DNA of 64,000 nt from Flagellimonas maritima (GTDB lineage Bacteria > Bacteroidota > Bacteroidia > Flavobacteriales > Flavobacteriaceae), in NCBI RefSeq assembly GCF_003269425.1, contig NZ_CP030104.1:3443001-3507000 (forward strand), in the 5' to 3' direction. A model generated the notes under the pieces. That model was not told the origin of the DNA. It searched no databases and worked only from the letters and a program-made list of their open reading frames with translations. Below, piece by piece: positions 1 to 8,725 of the stretch. Numbering within the stretch: the stretch's first letter is position 1; each line of letters begins with the position of its first letter. The position numbers were made by a program, and so were the translations under genes.

Positions 1-27
1 TAAAGAAAAGTTAAAAAAAATGACCAT

Positions 28-60
28 TTGTTAAAAAAAAATTAATCCAATCAATTTTTG
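28..60 (+). promoter_or_regulatory. Candidate flavobacterial promoter for the molybdenum hydroxylase locus
   Basis: TTG at 28-30 and AATTTTTG at 53-60 are separated by 22 bases. The Bacteroidota vegetative promoter is TTG-N17-23-TAnnTTTG, so the downstream box matches 7 of 8 fixed or free positions. Transcription would start near position 67 and leave a leader of about 40 bases before the first gene. This rests on motif matching in an AT-rich stretch and is tentative. Confidence 0.35.
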
Positions 61-108
61 GTAACTTCAACATATAAACAAATCAAACTTCAATCAATCT
101 AAAATACT

Positions 109-570
109 ATGCCAACGTATCAAATTAAAGTAAATGGAGAATCCAAAACTGTGGATGTTGCAGCGGATACTCCAATCTTATGGGTACTCCGAGATCATTT
201 GGATTTAGTGGGTACAAAATATGGATGTGGAATCGGTCAGTGCGGTTCCTGTACCATACATGTTGATGGAACCGCCATGAGAAGCTGCTCCATGACTTTG
301 GACCAAGTGGACGGGAAGTCCATAACTACCATAGAGGGATTATCCAAAGATGGCAAGCACCCTGTTCAAGAGGCATGGAAGGAAGTCGATGTACCTCAGT
401 GCGGTTATTGCCAAGCTGGACAGATTATGACCGCTTCCGCTTTATTGGAAAGCAATCCAAAGCCTACCGAGGACGACGTTAAAAATGCTATGCACGGAAA
501 CATATGTAGGTGTGCATCATATACCAGAATTCGTAAGGCAGTTATGTCCGCGGCCGAGAATATGGACTAA
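109..570 (+). CDS. (2Fe-2S) small subunit of a molybdenum hydroxylase (IorA-like)
   Basis: Iron-sulfur subunit of the xanthine dehydrogenase / isoquinoline 1-oxidoreductase family, passing electrons from the molybdenum centre to an acceptor. The plant-ferredoxin-type cluster uses C40, C45, C48 and C60 (motif CGIGQCGSC), and the second [2Fe-2S] domain uses C98, C101, C133 and C135 (CGYC and CRC). The 153 residues match the usual length of about 150-160. There is no signal peptide; in this family the small subunit is expected to be carried by the Tat-exported large subunit. The large subunit starts 37 bases downstream. The substrate cannot be read from the sequence, and the name IorA-like refers to the family only. 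Confidence 0.93.
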   Translation: MPTYQIKVNGESKTVDVAADTPILWVLRDHLDLVGTKYGCGIGQCGSCTIHVDGTAMRSCSMTLDQVDGKSITTIEGLSKDGKHPVQEAWKEVDVPQCGYCQAGQIMTASALLESNPKPTEDDVKNAMHGNICRCASYTRIRKAVMSAAENMD

Positions 571-607
571 TTAAAAACGTTTACATCTTTCAACTAAAAC
601 ATTCAAA

Positions 608-2836
608 ATGTCAACAAATAAAACACTAACATTCAGCAGAAGAGCTTTTATGCGCACATCTTCATTGGCAGGAGGCGGAATGCTGATTGGTTTCAACTTA
701 TTCCAGGCGTGTAAGCCCAAGGCCGCACCACCAATTGACCTAGCCCAATTGAATTATAATGATTTCAATGCGTTCATACAAATTGCGGACAATGGAGCCG
801 TTACCATTTTTTCACCCAATCCAGAAATAGGGCAAGGCGTAAAGACTTCCATGCCAATGATCATTGCAGAAGAGCTTGACGTGGCTTGGAAGGATGTTTA
901 TGTTAAGCAAGGTGTTCTAGACACGGAGAACTACACCAGACAGGTAGCAGGAGGGAGCCAATCCATTCGGCAAGGCTGGGATGCGCTCAGACAGACGGGT
1001 GCCACGGCAAAACAAATGCTTGTCAATGCTGCTGCTGCAAAATGGGGTGTAGATGCATCTGAACTAAAAGTGAGTGAAGGAGTGATTACCAATGCTGCAG
1101 GAGAGACCTTAGGCTATGGTGATGTTGTTAGGGAAGCAGCATTATTGGAAGTACCCGAAGATGTAGCGCTCAAAGAGCCAAAAGATTATAAAATAATTGG
1201 AAAGGATGCATCAAATGTGGACATTGATAAAATTGTCACTGGCAAGCCATTGTTTGGATTGGACTATAAAGTTGATGGAATGGTCTATGCAGCAGTGGTA
1301 AGGCCACCAGCTTTTGGGCATAAATTAATTTCTTTTGATGATACTGAGGCTCGTTCCATGTCAGGCGTTGTGGATATTTTTAAAATTGGAGATAAAGTGC
1401 GAGGATTATTGGAAGAAGACCCAAGTTTCTCTAGTAAAATTTCATCCAGCGATAAGGTGGTTGTCGTGGCCAATTCCACGTGGCAAGCATTAAAGGCCAA
1501 AGAAGCAATAAAAGCAGAATGGGAAGAAGATACCACTATTGAAAGTACAGAAGAACACGATAAAATTCTTACTGACTTATTGGACGGAGATAGTTTTGAA
1601 ACGCCACGTTCCGATGGTGATATTAAAAAAGGTTTTGCTCAAGCAGATGATATTCTGGAACGTACTTATGAATCACCATTCTTACCTCATAATTGTATGG
1701 AGCCCATGAATTTCTTTGCCAATGTTACAGAAGAGAAAGTACATTTGGCGGGACCTATCCAAACCCCAGCTTGGAAAGCTGGTTTAGTTGCGAAAATGCT
1801 GGGTCGGGAAGAAGGTGATATTTACTTGGAGATGACGCGAATGGGCGGAGGTTTCGGTAGAAGACTTTACGGTGATTTTGTGATTGAAGCCGCCGAGATT
1901 TCAAACCACATTAAAAAACCTGTTAAAGTTGTCTATAGCAGAGAAGACGATATGCAAACAGGTGTTTATAGACCAGCAATAAAATATCGAATCAAAGCTG
2001 GTATAAAGGATGGAAAAATAACGGCCTATCACTTAAAAGAAGCGGCAATCAACGATAACATGTACGGGCTCATTCCAAATTTTTTCCCCGCAGGCGCCAT
2101 TGAAAATTATCAGGTTGATATGGCAAAGTACGATAGCAATATCACTACAGGTGCTTGGAGAGCACCATACACCAATTTTTTGGCATTTGCAGAGCAAAGC
2201 TTCTTTGATGAATTGGCCGAGTTGATGGAAGTTGATAAGATTCAATTGCGATTGGACTTGCTGGACAAGGTAAAACCAGAAGAAGATGAACGGATCCAGT
2301 ATTCTCCCGAACGCATGAAAGATGTTATAAAAATGGCTGTGGAAAAGTCCGGATGGGGGAGCAAACCCAAAAATGTACACCAAGGATTTGTAAATTACTA
2401 TTGCCATAATACGCATGTGGCTGAAGTGGCCGACGTTGAAATTGAAAATGGCGAACCCGTTGTCAAGAAGATTACATGTGTGGTAGATTGTGGCATAGTG
2501 GTAAACCCTCTTGGTGCATTGAACCAGATTGAAGGTGGAGTTATTGATGGTGTAGGACATTCAATGTATGGCGAATTGGAATTTAAGGACGGAAAACCCT
2601 TGGCCAATAATTTTGATAGATATCGTTTGATACGTATGAAAGAAGCTCCAATAGTGGAAACGTATTTTATTGAAAACGAATATTCCCCAACAGGACTTGG
2701 AGAACCGACCTTGCCGCCGGCAGGGGGAGCGGTGGCAAATGCATTCAAGGCCGCAACGGGCAATAGACTCTATAAACAACCATTCACCAAAACACCGGAA
2801 CTTTTAAAAGTACAGGAAAAAGAAATTATAGGTTGA
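608..2836 (+). CDS. Molybdopterin-binding large subunit of a molybdenum hydroxylase (IorB-like, Tat-exported)
   Basis: Catalytic Mo-cytosine-dinucleotide subunit of the aldehyde/xanthine dehydrogenase superfamily, single-chain IorB type of 742 aa. The N-terminus has a twin-arginine signal (SRRAFMRTSS followed by a glycine-rich hydrophobic stretch) that ends in FQAC, so the product may be a Tat-exported lipoprotein. The cofactor loop GGGFGRR lies near residue 415, and the C-terminal GLGEPTLPP carries the conserved catalytic glutamate. It pairs with the [2Fe-2S] subunit just upstream, and moaD begins 3 bases after its stop, so cofactor supply and enzyme look co-transcribed. A paralogue is encoded at 22871-25066. 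The substrate is unknown. Confidence 0.92.
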   Translation: MSTNKTLTFSRRAFMRTSSLAGGGMLIGFNLFQACKPKAAPPIDLAQLNYNDFNAFIQIADNGAVTIFSPNPEIGQGVKTSMPMIIAEELDVAWKDVYVKQGVLDTENYTRQVAGGSQSIRQGWDALRQTGATAKQMLVNAAAAKWGVDASELKVSEGVITNAAGETLGYGDVVREAALLEVPEDVALKEPKDYKIIGKDASNVDIDKIVTGKPLFGLDYKVDGMVYAAVVRPPAFGHKLISFDDTEARSMSGVVDIFKIGDKVRGLLEEDPSFSSKISSSDKVVVVANSTWQALKAKEAIKAEWEEDTTIESTEEHDKILTDLLDGDSFETPRSDGDIKKGFAQADDILERTYESPFLPHNCMEPMNFFANVTEEKVHLAGPIQTPAWKAGLVAKMLGREEGDIYLEMTRMGGGFGRRLYGDFVIEAAEISNHIKKPVKVVYSREDDMQTGVYRPAIKYRIKAGIKDGKITAYHLKEAAINDNMYGLIPNFFPAGAIENYQVDMAKYDSNITTGAWRAPYTNFLAFAEQSFFDELAELMEVDKIQLRLDLLDKVKPEEDERIQYSPERMKDVIKMAVEKSGWGSKPKNVHQGFVNYYCHNTHVAEVADVEIENGEPVVKKITCVVDCGIVVNPLGALNQIEGGVIDGVGHSMYGELEFKDGKPLANNFDRYRLIRMKEAPIVETYFIENEYSPTGLGEPTLPPAGGAVANAFKAATGNRLYKQPFTKTPELLKVQEKEIIG

Positions 2837-2839
2837 TTT

Positions 2840-3094
2840 ATGACGATATTATTGTTCGGGGTTACTAAGGACATTGTAGGCAGTTCAACATTGTCCGTCC
2901 CCACATCCAGTATTACAGGTAGAAAAATTCCAAAAACGGTAAAAGAATTGAAGCAGTTTTTGGGCGAAGCATATCCAGAATTGAAGAAATTGTCTTCTTT
3001 AGCAATCGCGGTCAACAATGATTATGCAGCAGACAGTAAAACTATCAATTCGTACGATGAAATAGCGCTTATTCCACCCGTTAGCGGAGGTTAA
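2840..3094 (+). CDS. moaD: MoaD, molybdopterin synthase sulfur carrier subunit
   Basis: Small ubiquitin-like sulfur carrier of 84 aa ending in the diagnostic Gly-Gly (VSGG). The terminal glycine is adenylated by MoeB and thiocarboxylated, then donates sulfur to precursor Z in the MoaD/MoaE complex. The length fits the family (about 80 aa). It sits between the hydroxylase large subunit (3-base gap) and moaA. The matching catalytic subunit MoaE is not in this window. ThiS is an alternative for a protein of this fold, but the surrounding moaA, mobA, moeB and moeA genes favour MoaD. Confidence 0.88.
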   Translation: MTILLFGVTKDIVGSSTLSVPTSSITGRKIPKTVKELKQFLGEAYPELKKLSSLAIAVNNDYAADSKTINSYDEIALIPPVSGG

Positions 3095-3141
3095 TCGTTT
3101 GGGAAAATGCTATCTTTCAACTGATTTTATGACGAACACGT

Positions 3142-4128
3142 ATGTTGATAGACAATCACAATAGGAAAATCAATTATTTAAGACTTGCCGTAACGGACCG
3201 GTGCAACCTACGCTGTAATTATTGCATGCCTTCAGAAGGTATCGATTTTGTTAAGAATGATAAACTACTTACTATATCTGAACTGACCCAAGTCAGTAAA
3301 ATACTGGTAGAGCAGGGAATCGATAAAATACGGATAACCGGTGGTGAACCTTTTGTCCGTAAGGACTTAATGGTTTTATTACGGGAATTATCAAAAATGA
3401 AAGGTTTGGAAGATATTTCCGTAACCACCAATGCCACGTTGATCGGACCACATATTGATGAATTGAAGAGATTGGGCATAAAGAATATTAATGTTAGCTT
3501 GGATTCCATCAATCGGAAAACTTTTGAAAAAATTACCCGAAGGAAACAATTCGATACTGTCCATAATAATCTCATCAAACTTATTACGGAAGGTTTCAAT
3601 GTCAGAATCAATTTCATCGTCTTGGACGGGCAAAATGAACAGGACATTCTGCCAATTCTTGATGTAATGAAACATCATAATGTTTCTGTGCGATTTTTGG
3701 AAGAAATGCCCTTTAATGGTGGGTCAAAGAATTTCTCGATGATCAAATGGAATTACAGGGCTATTTTGGAGCATATTGCAAAACAATATCCTAAGTATAA
3801 AAAATTGGAATCCCCTGAAACTTCTACCTCCATAAATTATAAAATCACGGGTCACGTTGGAACGTTTGGTATAATACCTTCCTTTAGTAGAACCTTTTGT
3901 GGAAGCTGTAATCGATTACGGGTTACGGCTACTGGTGATGTAGTCACTTGTTTGTATGGAAAACCCAAAACGAACCTTAGGAATATCATTCGCGAAGCAG
4001 ATAGTTCTGAAAATATTAAAAAAGCTATTTTGCAAGCAGTTGGAAGCAGGGCCAAAACAGGTTTTGATGCACAAAATGAACATGCTGCTACAGTGTTCGA
4101 TAGCTCTATGACCTCAATAGGGGGTTAA
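3142..4128 (+). CDS. moaA: MoaA, GTP 3',8-cyclase
   Basis: Radical SAM enzyme that starts molybdopterin synthesis by converting GTP to 3',8-cyclo-7,8-dihydro-GTP. The N-terminal CxxxCxxC is at C21, C25 and C28 (CNLRCNYC), with the SAM-binding RITGGEP next. The second, GTP-binding [4Fe-4S] cluster is supplied by the C-terminal CGSCNR motif and a cysteine 14 residues after its second cysteine (VVTC). The protein ends in Gly-Gly, the conserved MoaA tail. Length 328 aa is typical. It lies 47 bases after moaD and 13 bases before mobA. MoaC, the next enzyme of the pathway, is not encoded here. Confidence 0.96.
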   Translation: MLIDNHNRKINYLRLAVTDRCNLRCNYCMPSEGIDFVKNDKLLTISELTQVSKILVEQGIDKIRITGGEPFVRKDLMVLLRELSKMKGLEDISVTTNATLIGPHIDELKRLGIKNINVSLDSINRKTFEKITRRKQFDTVHNNLIKLITEGFNVRINFIVLDGQNEQDILPILDVMKHHNVSVRFLEEMPFNGGSKNFSMIKWNYRAILEHIAKQYPKYKKLESPETSTSINYKITGHVGTFGIIPSFSRTFCGSCNRLRVTATGDVVTCLYGKPKTNLRNIIREADSSENIKKAILQAVGSRAKTGFDAQNEHAATVFDSSMTSIGG

Positions 4129-4141
4129 TAAAATCAATTGT

Positions 4142-4756
4142 ATGAAAGGATCCATTAGAGACACACCTATATATGGTTTGGTATTGGCAGGAGGTAAAAG
4201 TACTCGTATGGGTACTGATAAAGGATTGATTTCATATCATGGAATGCCACAACAGGAATACCTCTACGGACTTTTGCAGAATATTTGTGATGAGACTTTT
4301 CTTAGTATACGTCAAGAACAGAAAATTCTGATATCCAAAAAGTTCAATACGATTATCGATAGCGATAAGTATAGAGGTCCGTTCAATGGAATATTAAGTG
4401 CCCACAACAAATATCCGGAAGTTGCATGGCTGGTTCTTGCCTGTGATCTCCCGTTAATTGATTTACGGGCTTTAAGCTTTTTGGTTGAAAGTAGAGATCC
4501 TTCTAAAGTGGCAACATCTTTTGCCACCAAAAAAACCAATTTACCGGAACCGCTTATTACTATTTGGGAGCCTAAAGGATTAAAAGAAGCGATAAACTAC
4601 CTGAAAACAGCCCAAAGCAGCTGTCCTAGAAAATTTCTTATTAATAACGCTACAAATTTAGTACACCCGGCAATGGACGAAGTTTTGTACAATGCCAATT
4701 CTACTGGGGACTATGAGTACATTAAATCCAAAATTACGCCCATTAATGGAATCTAG
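4142..4756 (+). CDS. mobA: MobA, molybdenum cofactor guanylyltransferase
   Basis: GT-A-type nucleotidyltransferase that adds GMP from GTP to molybdopterin. The P-loop-like signature LAGGKSTRMGTDKG lies near the N-terminus, and the metal-binding LACDLPL motif is in mid-protein. At 204 aa the length fits (E. coli MobA has 194). The 3' end overlaps the next gene by 11 bases, consistent with translational coupling. The nearby hydroxylases normally use the cytosine dinucleotide cofactor, so this enzyme may serve a different, DMSO-reductase-type enzyme encoded elsewhere, or have relaxed nucleotide choice. Confidence 0.88.
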   Translation: MKGSIRDTPIYGLVLAGGKSTRMGTDKGLISYHGMPQQEYLYGLLQNICDETFLSIRQEQKILISKKFNTIIDSDKYRGPFNGILSAHNKYPEVAWLVLACDLPLIDLRALSFLVESRDPSKVATSFATKKTNLPEPLITIWEPKGLKEAINYLKTAQSSCPRKFLINNATNLVHPAMDEVLYNANSTGDYEYIKSKITPINGI

Positions 4757-5813
4757 ATACTCGAGACAAACCCGTCTAAAAGAATTTGGGTCTGAAGGCC
4801 AAACTAAGCTAGCTAGTGGTAAAGTATTGGTTGTAGGCCTAGGAGGTTTGGGTATTCCTGTTTTACAATACTTGAATGCAATGGGTGTGGGAACTTTAGG
4901 ACTTGTAGATCAAGACATAGTCGAATTACATAATTTGCAACGCCAGGTATTATATACTGAAAAGGATTTGGGAAGATTGAAACTTCAGGTTGCCCATGAA
5001 AAATTGTTTAGTCAGAATTCTGATACCAATTTTACATTACATGACACATTTCTTACTAGGGACAATGCGCTGGAAATTATCAAGAATTATGATGTCATTG
5101 TGGATGCCACAGATAATTTCCCCACTAGATACCTCATCAATGATGCTTGTGTAATGCTGAACAAACCATTTATATATGGTGCCTTGCACGGTTTTGAGGG
5201 TCAAATATCTGTTTTTAATTTCCAAAACGGTCCAACATACCGTTGTTTGTACCCGATAATGCCAAACATGGAAGAAATACCCAATTGTAATGAAAATGGT
5301 GTTTTGGGTGTTCTACCGGGAATTATAGGCACTTTGCAAGCATTGGAAACGGCGAAAGTACTAACTGGAGTAGGAGAGGTACTATCAGGCACACTGATGA
5401 TTTATAATGGATTAATTCAGCAAACGACCAAAATTAAATTTAAGTCATATCCACCAAATAAGAAAATAAAGAAACTCAAGGACAGCTATCAGTTTCCGGG
5501 TTGTGAAGCAATACAAAACATAAGCGCAAAAAACTTCCAAAAACTACGCGATTCCCATGAAAAAATTATCTTGCTTGATGTAAGGTCATCAAAAGAATTC
5601 AATGAAAATCATATTAAAGAATCGATTAACGTACCTTTGGATAACTTATATTTGGACAGTAACTTAACCAAAAATAATAGTAAGATTTATATTTTGTGCC
5701 AATCAGGAAAGAGGAGTGCTATAGCAGCAGAAAAACTTCAACAGAGCTATCCTAAATTGACATTTTTTAGTGTTTTAGGTGGAATAGATGAACTGATGGC
5801 CATGTCATCTTAA
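4746..5813 (+). CDS. moeB: MoeB-rhodanese fusion, MoaD adenylyltransferase/sulfurtransferase
   Basis: E1-like enzyme that adenylates the MoaD C-terminus. The N-terminal ThiF/MoeB domain has the ATP loop GLGGLG and the MoeB-type PNCNENGVLGVLPG segment. The C-terminal rhodanese domain (about residues 260-355) has the active-site loop CQSGKRS, which would carry the persulfide used to thiocarboxylate MoaD. The ATG at 4746 is preferred because homologues begin with RYSRQ; an upstream in-frame start at 4692 would lie deep inside mobA. Only one cysteine remains where MoeB usually has its first zinc CxxC (TYRCLYP), and no second CxxC is visible, so the structural zinc site looks lost. ThiF is a less likely alternative. 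Confidence 0.9.
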   Translation: MESRYSRQTRLKEFGSEGQTKLASGKVLVVGLGGLGIPVLQYLNAMGVGTLGLVDQDIVELHNLQRQVLYTEKDLGRLKLQVAHEKLFSQNSDTNFTLHDTFLTRDNALEIIKNYDVIVDATDNFPTRYLINDACVMLNKPFIYGALHGFEGQISVFNFQNGPTYRCLYPIMPNMEEIPNCNENGVLGVLPGIIGTLQALETAKVLTGVGEVLSGTLMIYNGLIQQTTKIKFKSYPPNKKIKKLKDSYQFPGCEAIQNISAKNFQKLRDSHEKIILLDVRSSKEFNENHIKESINVPLDNLYLDSNLTKNNSKIYILCQSGKRSAIAAEKLQQSYPKLTFFSVLGGIDELMAMSS

Positions 5814-5829
5814 AAGGCGATTAAAACTA

Positions 5830-7032
5830 ATGATTTCATTTAAATCGGCATTCGATAAGGTGTTGGAAAATACTGGTGACTATGGAACCGAATCTGTAAA
5901 TCTGTTGGAATCGAACGGTCGCATACTTGCTGAACAGATTTTGGCGGATAGGGATTTTCCACCTTTTGATAGAGCAACAAAAGATGGTATCGCAATAAAA
6001 TTTAAAGTGGTCCAAACCAAAAAACAATCTTTTAAATCAGAAGGAATTGCGCAAGCCGGTAGCACCCAACTTGAATTGAAAGACCATTCTGCATGTATTG
6101 AGATAATGACTGGCGCGATGGTACCCATAAATACCGATACAGTGGTTATGTATGAAAATACGGTTCAGGAAAATGGAAATTTCACCATTACCGAATCAAT
6201 AAAAAGGGGGCAAAACATACACTACAGAGCAAGCGATATCAGTGAAAAATCAGAACTTTTACAAATTGGGACAAAGATTGGTGCAGCTGAAATTGGGGTT
6301 TTGGCAACAGTGGGGAAATCCCAAGTCAAGGTAAAAAAGCTACCCAAGATTGCCGTTGTTGCTACGGGAAATGAGTTGGTAGAAGTAAATGAAATACCAT
6401 TACCATATCAGATTAGAAAATCGAATACGTATTCCTTGGTTGCACTCTTAAGGGATAAAAATATTCATGCAGATTCCTTTCATCTCGTTGATGATAAATT
6501 GATTTTAAAGCAGCGATTAAAAAAATTACTCGCGGATTATGATGTTTTACTATTGAGCGGAGGCGTTTCCAAAGGAAAATATGATTTCTTACCAGCCGCT
6601 TTTGATGAGTTGGGTGTAAAAAAAATATTTCATAAAGTATTGCAAAGACCAGGTAAACCCTTTTGGTTTGGAAAGGACGAAGCCAGAAAAGCGATAGTAT
6701 TTTCCTTTCCCGGAAACCCTGTTTCAACTTTTGTAAACTACCATGTTCATTTTATACCTTGGCTAAACAAATCGTTGGGAATTGAATCCTCTCAATTTAC
6801 CGTATTTTTAGAAAACCCTATAGCAAACAATACTGGATTAACTGTTTTTATGGGTGTAAACACTAGAATCAAAGAAGGTATTCTATGTGCAAATATGTTG
6901 AGAACCTCAGGTTCTGGAGATATTTTAAGCTTGTCCCGGTCCGATGGTTTTGTGAAATTGGAACCAAATCAAGTCATAAACGGGGATGGAGCTGAACTAC
7001 CATTTATACGCACAAAGAATTTTGATGTTTAA
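5830..7032 (+). CDS. moeA: MoeA, molybdopterin molybdotransferase
   Basis: Inserts molybdate into adenylated molybdopterin. The 400-aa length and domain order fit MoeA: an N-terminal DFPPFDRATKDGIA segment (the family's FDxSxxDGYA motif), the EIMTGAMVP motif, then the MoCF-biosynthesis domain with SGGVSKGKYDF and FSFPGNPVS, and a C-terminal beta domain. It starts 16 bases after the moeB-rhodanese stop, in the same orientation, and is followed by an 82-base gap before the xdhC-like gene. I see no fused MogA domain, so adenylation of molybdopterin would need a MogA/MoaB protein encoded elsewhere. Confidence 0.94.
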   Translation: MISFKSAFDKVLENTGDYGTESVNLLESNGRILAEQILADRDFPPFDRATKDGIAIKFKVVQTKKQSFKSEGIAQAGSTQLELKDHSACIEIMTGAMVPINTDTVVMYENTVQENGNFTITESIKRGQNIHYRASDISEKSELLQIGTKIGAAEIGVLATVGKSQVKVKKLPKIAVVATGNELVEVNEIPLPYQIRKSNTYSLVALLRDKNIHADSFHLVDDKLILKQRLKKLLADYDVLLLSGGVSKGKYDFLPAAFDELGVKKIFHKVLQRPGKPFWFGKDEARKAIVFSFPGNPVSTFVNYHVHFIPWLNKSLGIESSQFTVFLENPIANNTGLTVFMGVNTRIKEGILCANMLRTSGSGDILSLSRSDGFVKLEPNQVINGDGAELPFIRTKNFDV

Positions 7033-7114
7033 AATGTAGCAATAATCCCAAAAATTAGATATTAGGATCGGGAGCTGTAAAAATTTGTAAACCTGAAATC
7101 TGAAACCCTTTTAA

Positions 7115-8125
7115 ATGATCCACGAGCTAAAGAATATTATTCAACATTACCAGAAACATGAGCCAATTGCCCAAAAAGCAGTTATGGCAACCGTTGTTGC
7201 CTTAGAGGGTTCATCCTATCGTAGGCCTGGGGTACGTATGCTGATTTATGGGAATGGTACTATGGTAGGCGCAGTAAGTGGCGGCTGCGTTGAAAAAGAA
7301 ATTTTGAGGCAAGCACAATCCGTTTTTGTCGATGGAATTGCAAAGATTATGGAGTACGATGGCAGATATCGATTGGGCTGTGAAGGGATTCTGTATATCC
7401 TATTGGAAGTCTTTGAGCCAAACCCAGGTTTCCTTGAATACTTTTGGGAAAGTATACAGAACCGCTCAAAACTTTCCATAAAATCTTTTTATAAAAAGGA
7501 ACACGGAACCAATAGCGGTTTTGGGTCTTCTTTTCGTTTTGGAGATATAGAATTGACCTTCAATAATAGAACTGCTTCAGAAGCAGATAATCTTTTATGT
7601 TTCGAACAGCAAATGCAACCTTGTTTTCAATTGGTTATAATAGGCGCAGAGCATGATGCAGTACAGTTGTGCAAATATGCAGCTTTAACGGGTTGGGAAG
7701 TAACTATAGTAACAAATCCTAGGGAAGAAAAGACAAAAAAGGATTTTTCAGGTATTGATAAGCTGCTCATTGTGGAACCTGAATCCTTTAGACCAAAACT
7801 TGATGGACAAACAGCCGTAATAATAATGACTCATAGTTTTGTGAAAGACCTTCAATTTATTAAGGCATTAAAAGACGAAAACGCTGCCTACATTGGTCTC
7901 TTGGGACCTTTTAAAAGAAGGGAAAAATTATTTGATGCTTTAATCGAACAATATCCTGATATTTCTGATACATTTATTGAAAGCATACATGGTCCAGCAG
8001 GCATAGATATCGGGGCAGAAACTCCACAAGAAATTGCAATAGCTGTTATGGCAGAGATATTGGCCGTTGTCAATAGCAAAGACCCCATGCTTTTAAAGGA
8101 TAAGATTGGTAAAATCCACAGCTAA
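7115..8125 (+). CDS. XdhC/CoxI family molybdenum cofactor insertion protein
   Basis: XdhC-type proteins bind Mo cofactor, promote its sulfuration and deliver it to hydroxylases. The N-terminal XdhC/CoxI domain has the VSGGCVEKEI motif. The C-terminal Rossmann domain has VIIGAEHDAVQL in place of the common GAGH, then MTHSFVKD, the YIGLLGPFKRRE segment, and the conserved HGPAGIDIGAETPQEIAIAV block. Length 336 aa is normal. It lies next to a MocA-like cytidylyltransferase, the usual partner, which supports a role in loading the IorAB-type enzymes here and at 22.9-25.6 kb. Confidence 0.92.
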   Translation: MIHELKNIIQHYQKHEPIAQKAVMATVVALEGSSYRRPGVRMLIYGNGTMVGAVSGGCVEKEILRQAQSVFVDGIAKIMEYDGRYRLGCEGILYILLEVFEPNPGFLEYFWESIQNRSKLSIKSFYKKEHGTNSGFGSSFRFGDIELTFNNRTASEADNLLCFEQQMQPCFQLVIIGAEHDAVQLCKYAALTGWEVTIVTNPREEKTKKDFSGIDKLLIVEPESFRPKLDGQTAVIIMTHSFVKDLQFIKALKDENAAYIGLLGPFKRREKLFDALIEQYPDISDTFIESIHGPAGIDIGAETPQEIAIAVMAEILAVVNSKDPMLLKDKIGKIHS

Positions 8126-8126
8126 G

Positions 8127-8723
8127 ATGTCCAAATCCATTCCAATTTTAATCTTGGCCGCAGGTTCTTCCAAAAGGATGGAAGGAAGGATAAAACAATT
8201 ATTACGCTGGAAAGATACCACCCTTTTGAAACATGCAATACAACAAGCCAGGCTGATTACCGATAACATTTATATTGTTTTAGGTGCAAACGCAGATACA
8301 ATAAAAGCAACAATACCTAAAGAAGATATTGTTTTTAATCCTAATTGGAAATTAGGGATTGGAAGTTCTATTTCGGCGGGGATAGAATTTGTTTTGAAGA
8401 AAAATCAGGTTATTGATGGTCTTTTAATTATGTTGGCAGACCAACCACTTCTTGATACATCCTATCTAAAAAAGCTAATGGATATGTTCATTAACGAAAA
8501 TCCGAAAATAGTGGCTACCGCTTATGAAGAAAGGGTTGGAGTACCTGCAATATTCACTTTTAAAGTTCTTCCCGAGTTACTGAACCTAAATGAAGATTTT
8601 GGCGCAAAAAATATTATTAAAAAATATAGGTGCTCAACGATTACAGTCCAGCCTAATGGAAAAGAAATCGATATTGACACTCCTAATGATTATTCGCAAC
8701 TCATTGAAAAAATGAATACTTAA
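8127..8723 (+). CDS. MocA-like molybdenum cofactor cytidylyltransferase
   Basis: Nucleotidyltransferase of the MobA-like NTP-transferase family. The N-terminus has LILAAGSSKRMEGRIKQL and mid-protein LADQPLL, the pattern of MocA, which makes the cytosine dinucleotide cofactor used by xanthine dehydrogenase-type enzymes. The ATG at 8127, one base after the xdhC-like stop, is preferred over a TTG at 8106 that would overlap that gene. The protein is 198 aa from this start. Its place beside the xdhC-like gene supports a role in cofactor maturation for the hydroxylases of this window. Confidence 0.86.
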   Translation: MSKSIPILILAAGSSKRMEGRIKQLLRWKDTTLLKHAIQQARLITDNIYIVLGANADTIKATIPKEDIVFNPNWKLGIGSSISAGIEFVLKKNQVIDGLLIMLADQPLLDTSYLKKLMDMFINENPKIVATAYEERVGVPAIFTFKVLPELLNLNEDFGAKNIIKKYRCSTITVQPNGKEIDIDTPNDYSQLIEKMNT

Positions 8724-8725
8724 AT

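Noticed and set aside
2033..2560. 175-codon minus-strand frame in the first hydroxylase gene
   Set aside because: Antisense shadow of a conserved enzyme gene with no domain of its own.
7033..7114. Possible molybdenum-cofactor riboswitch between moeA and the xdhC-like gene
   Set aside because: Only 82 bases with no stable stem, and the Moco RNA motif is not established for this phylum.
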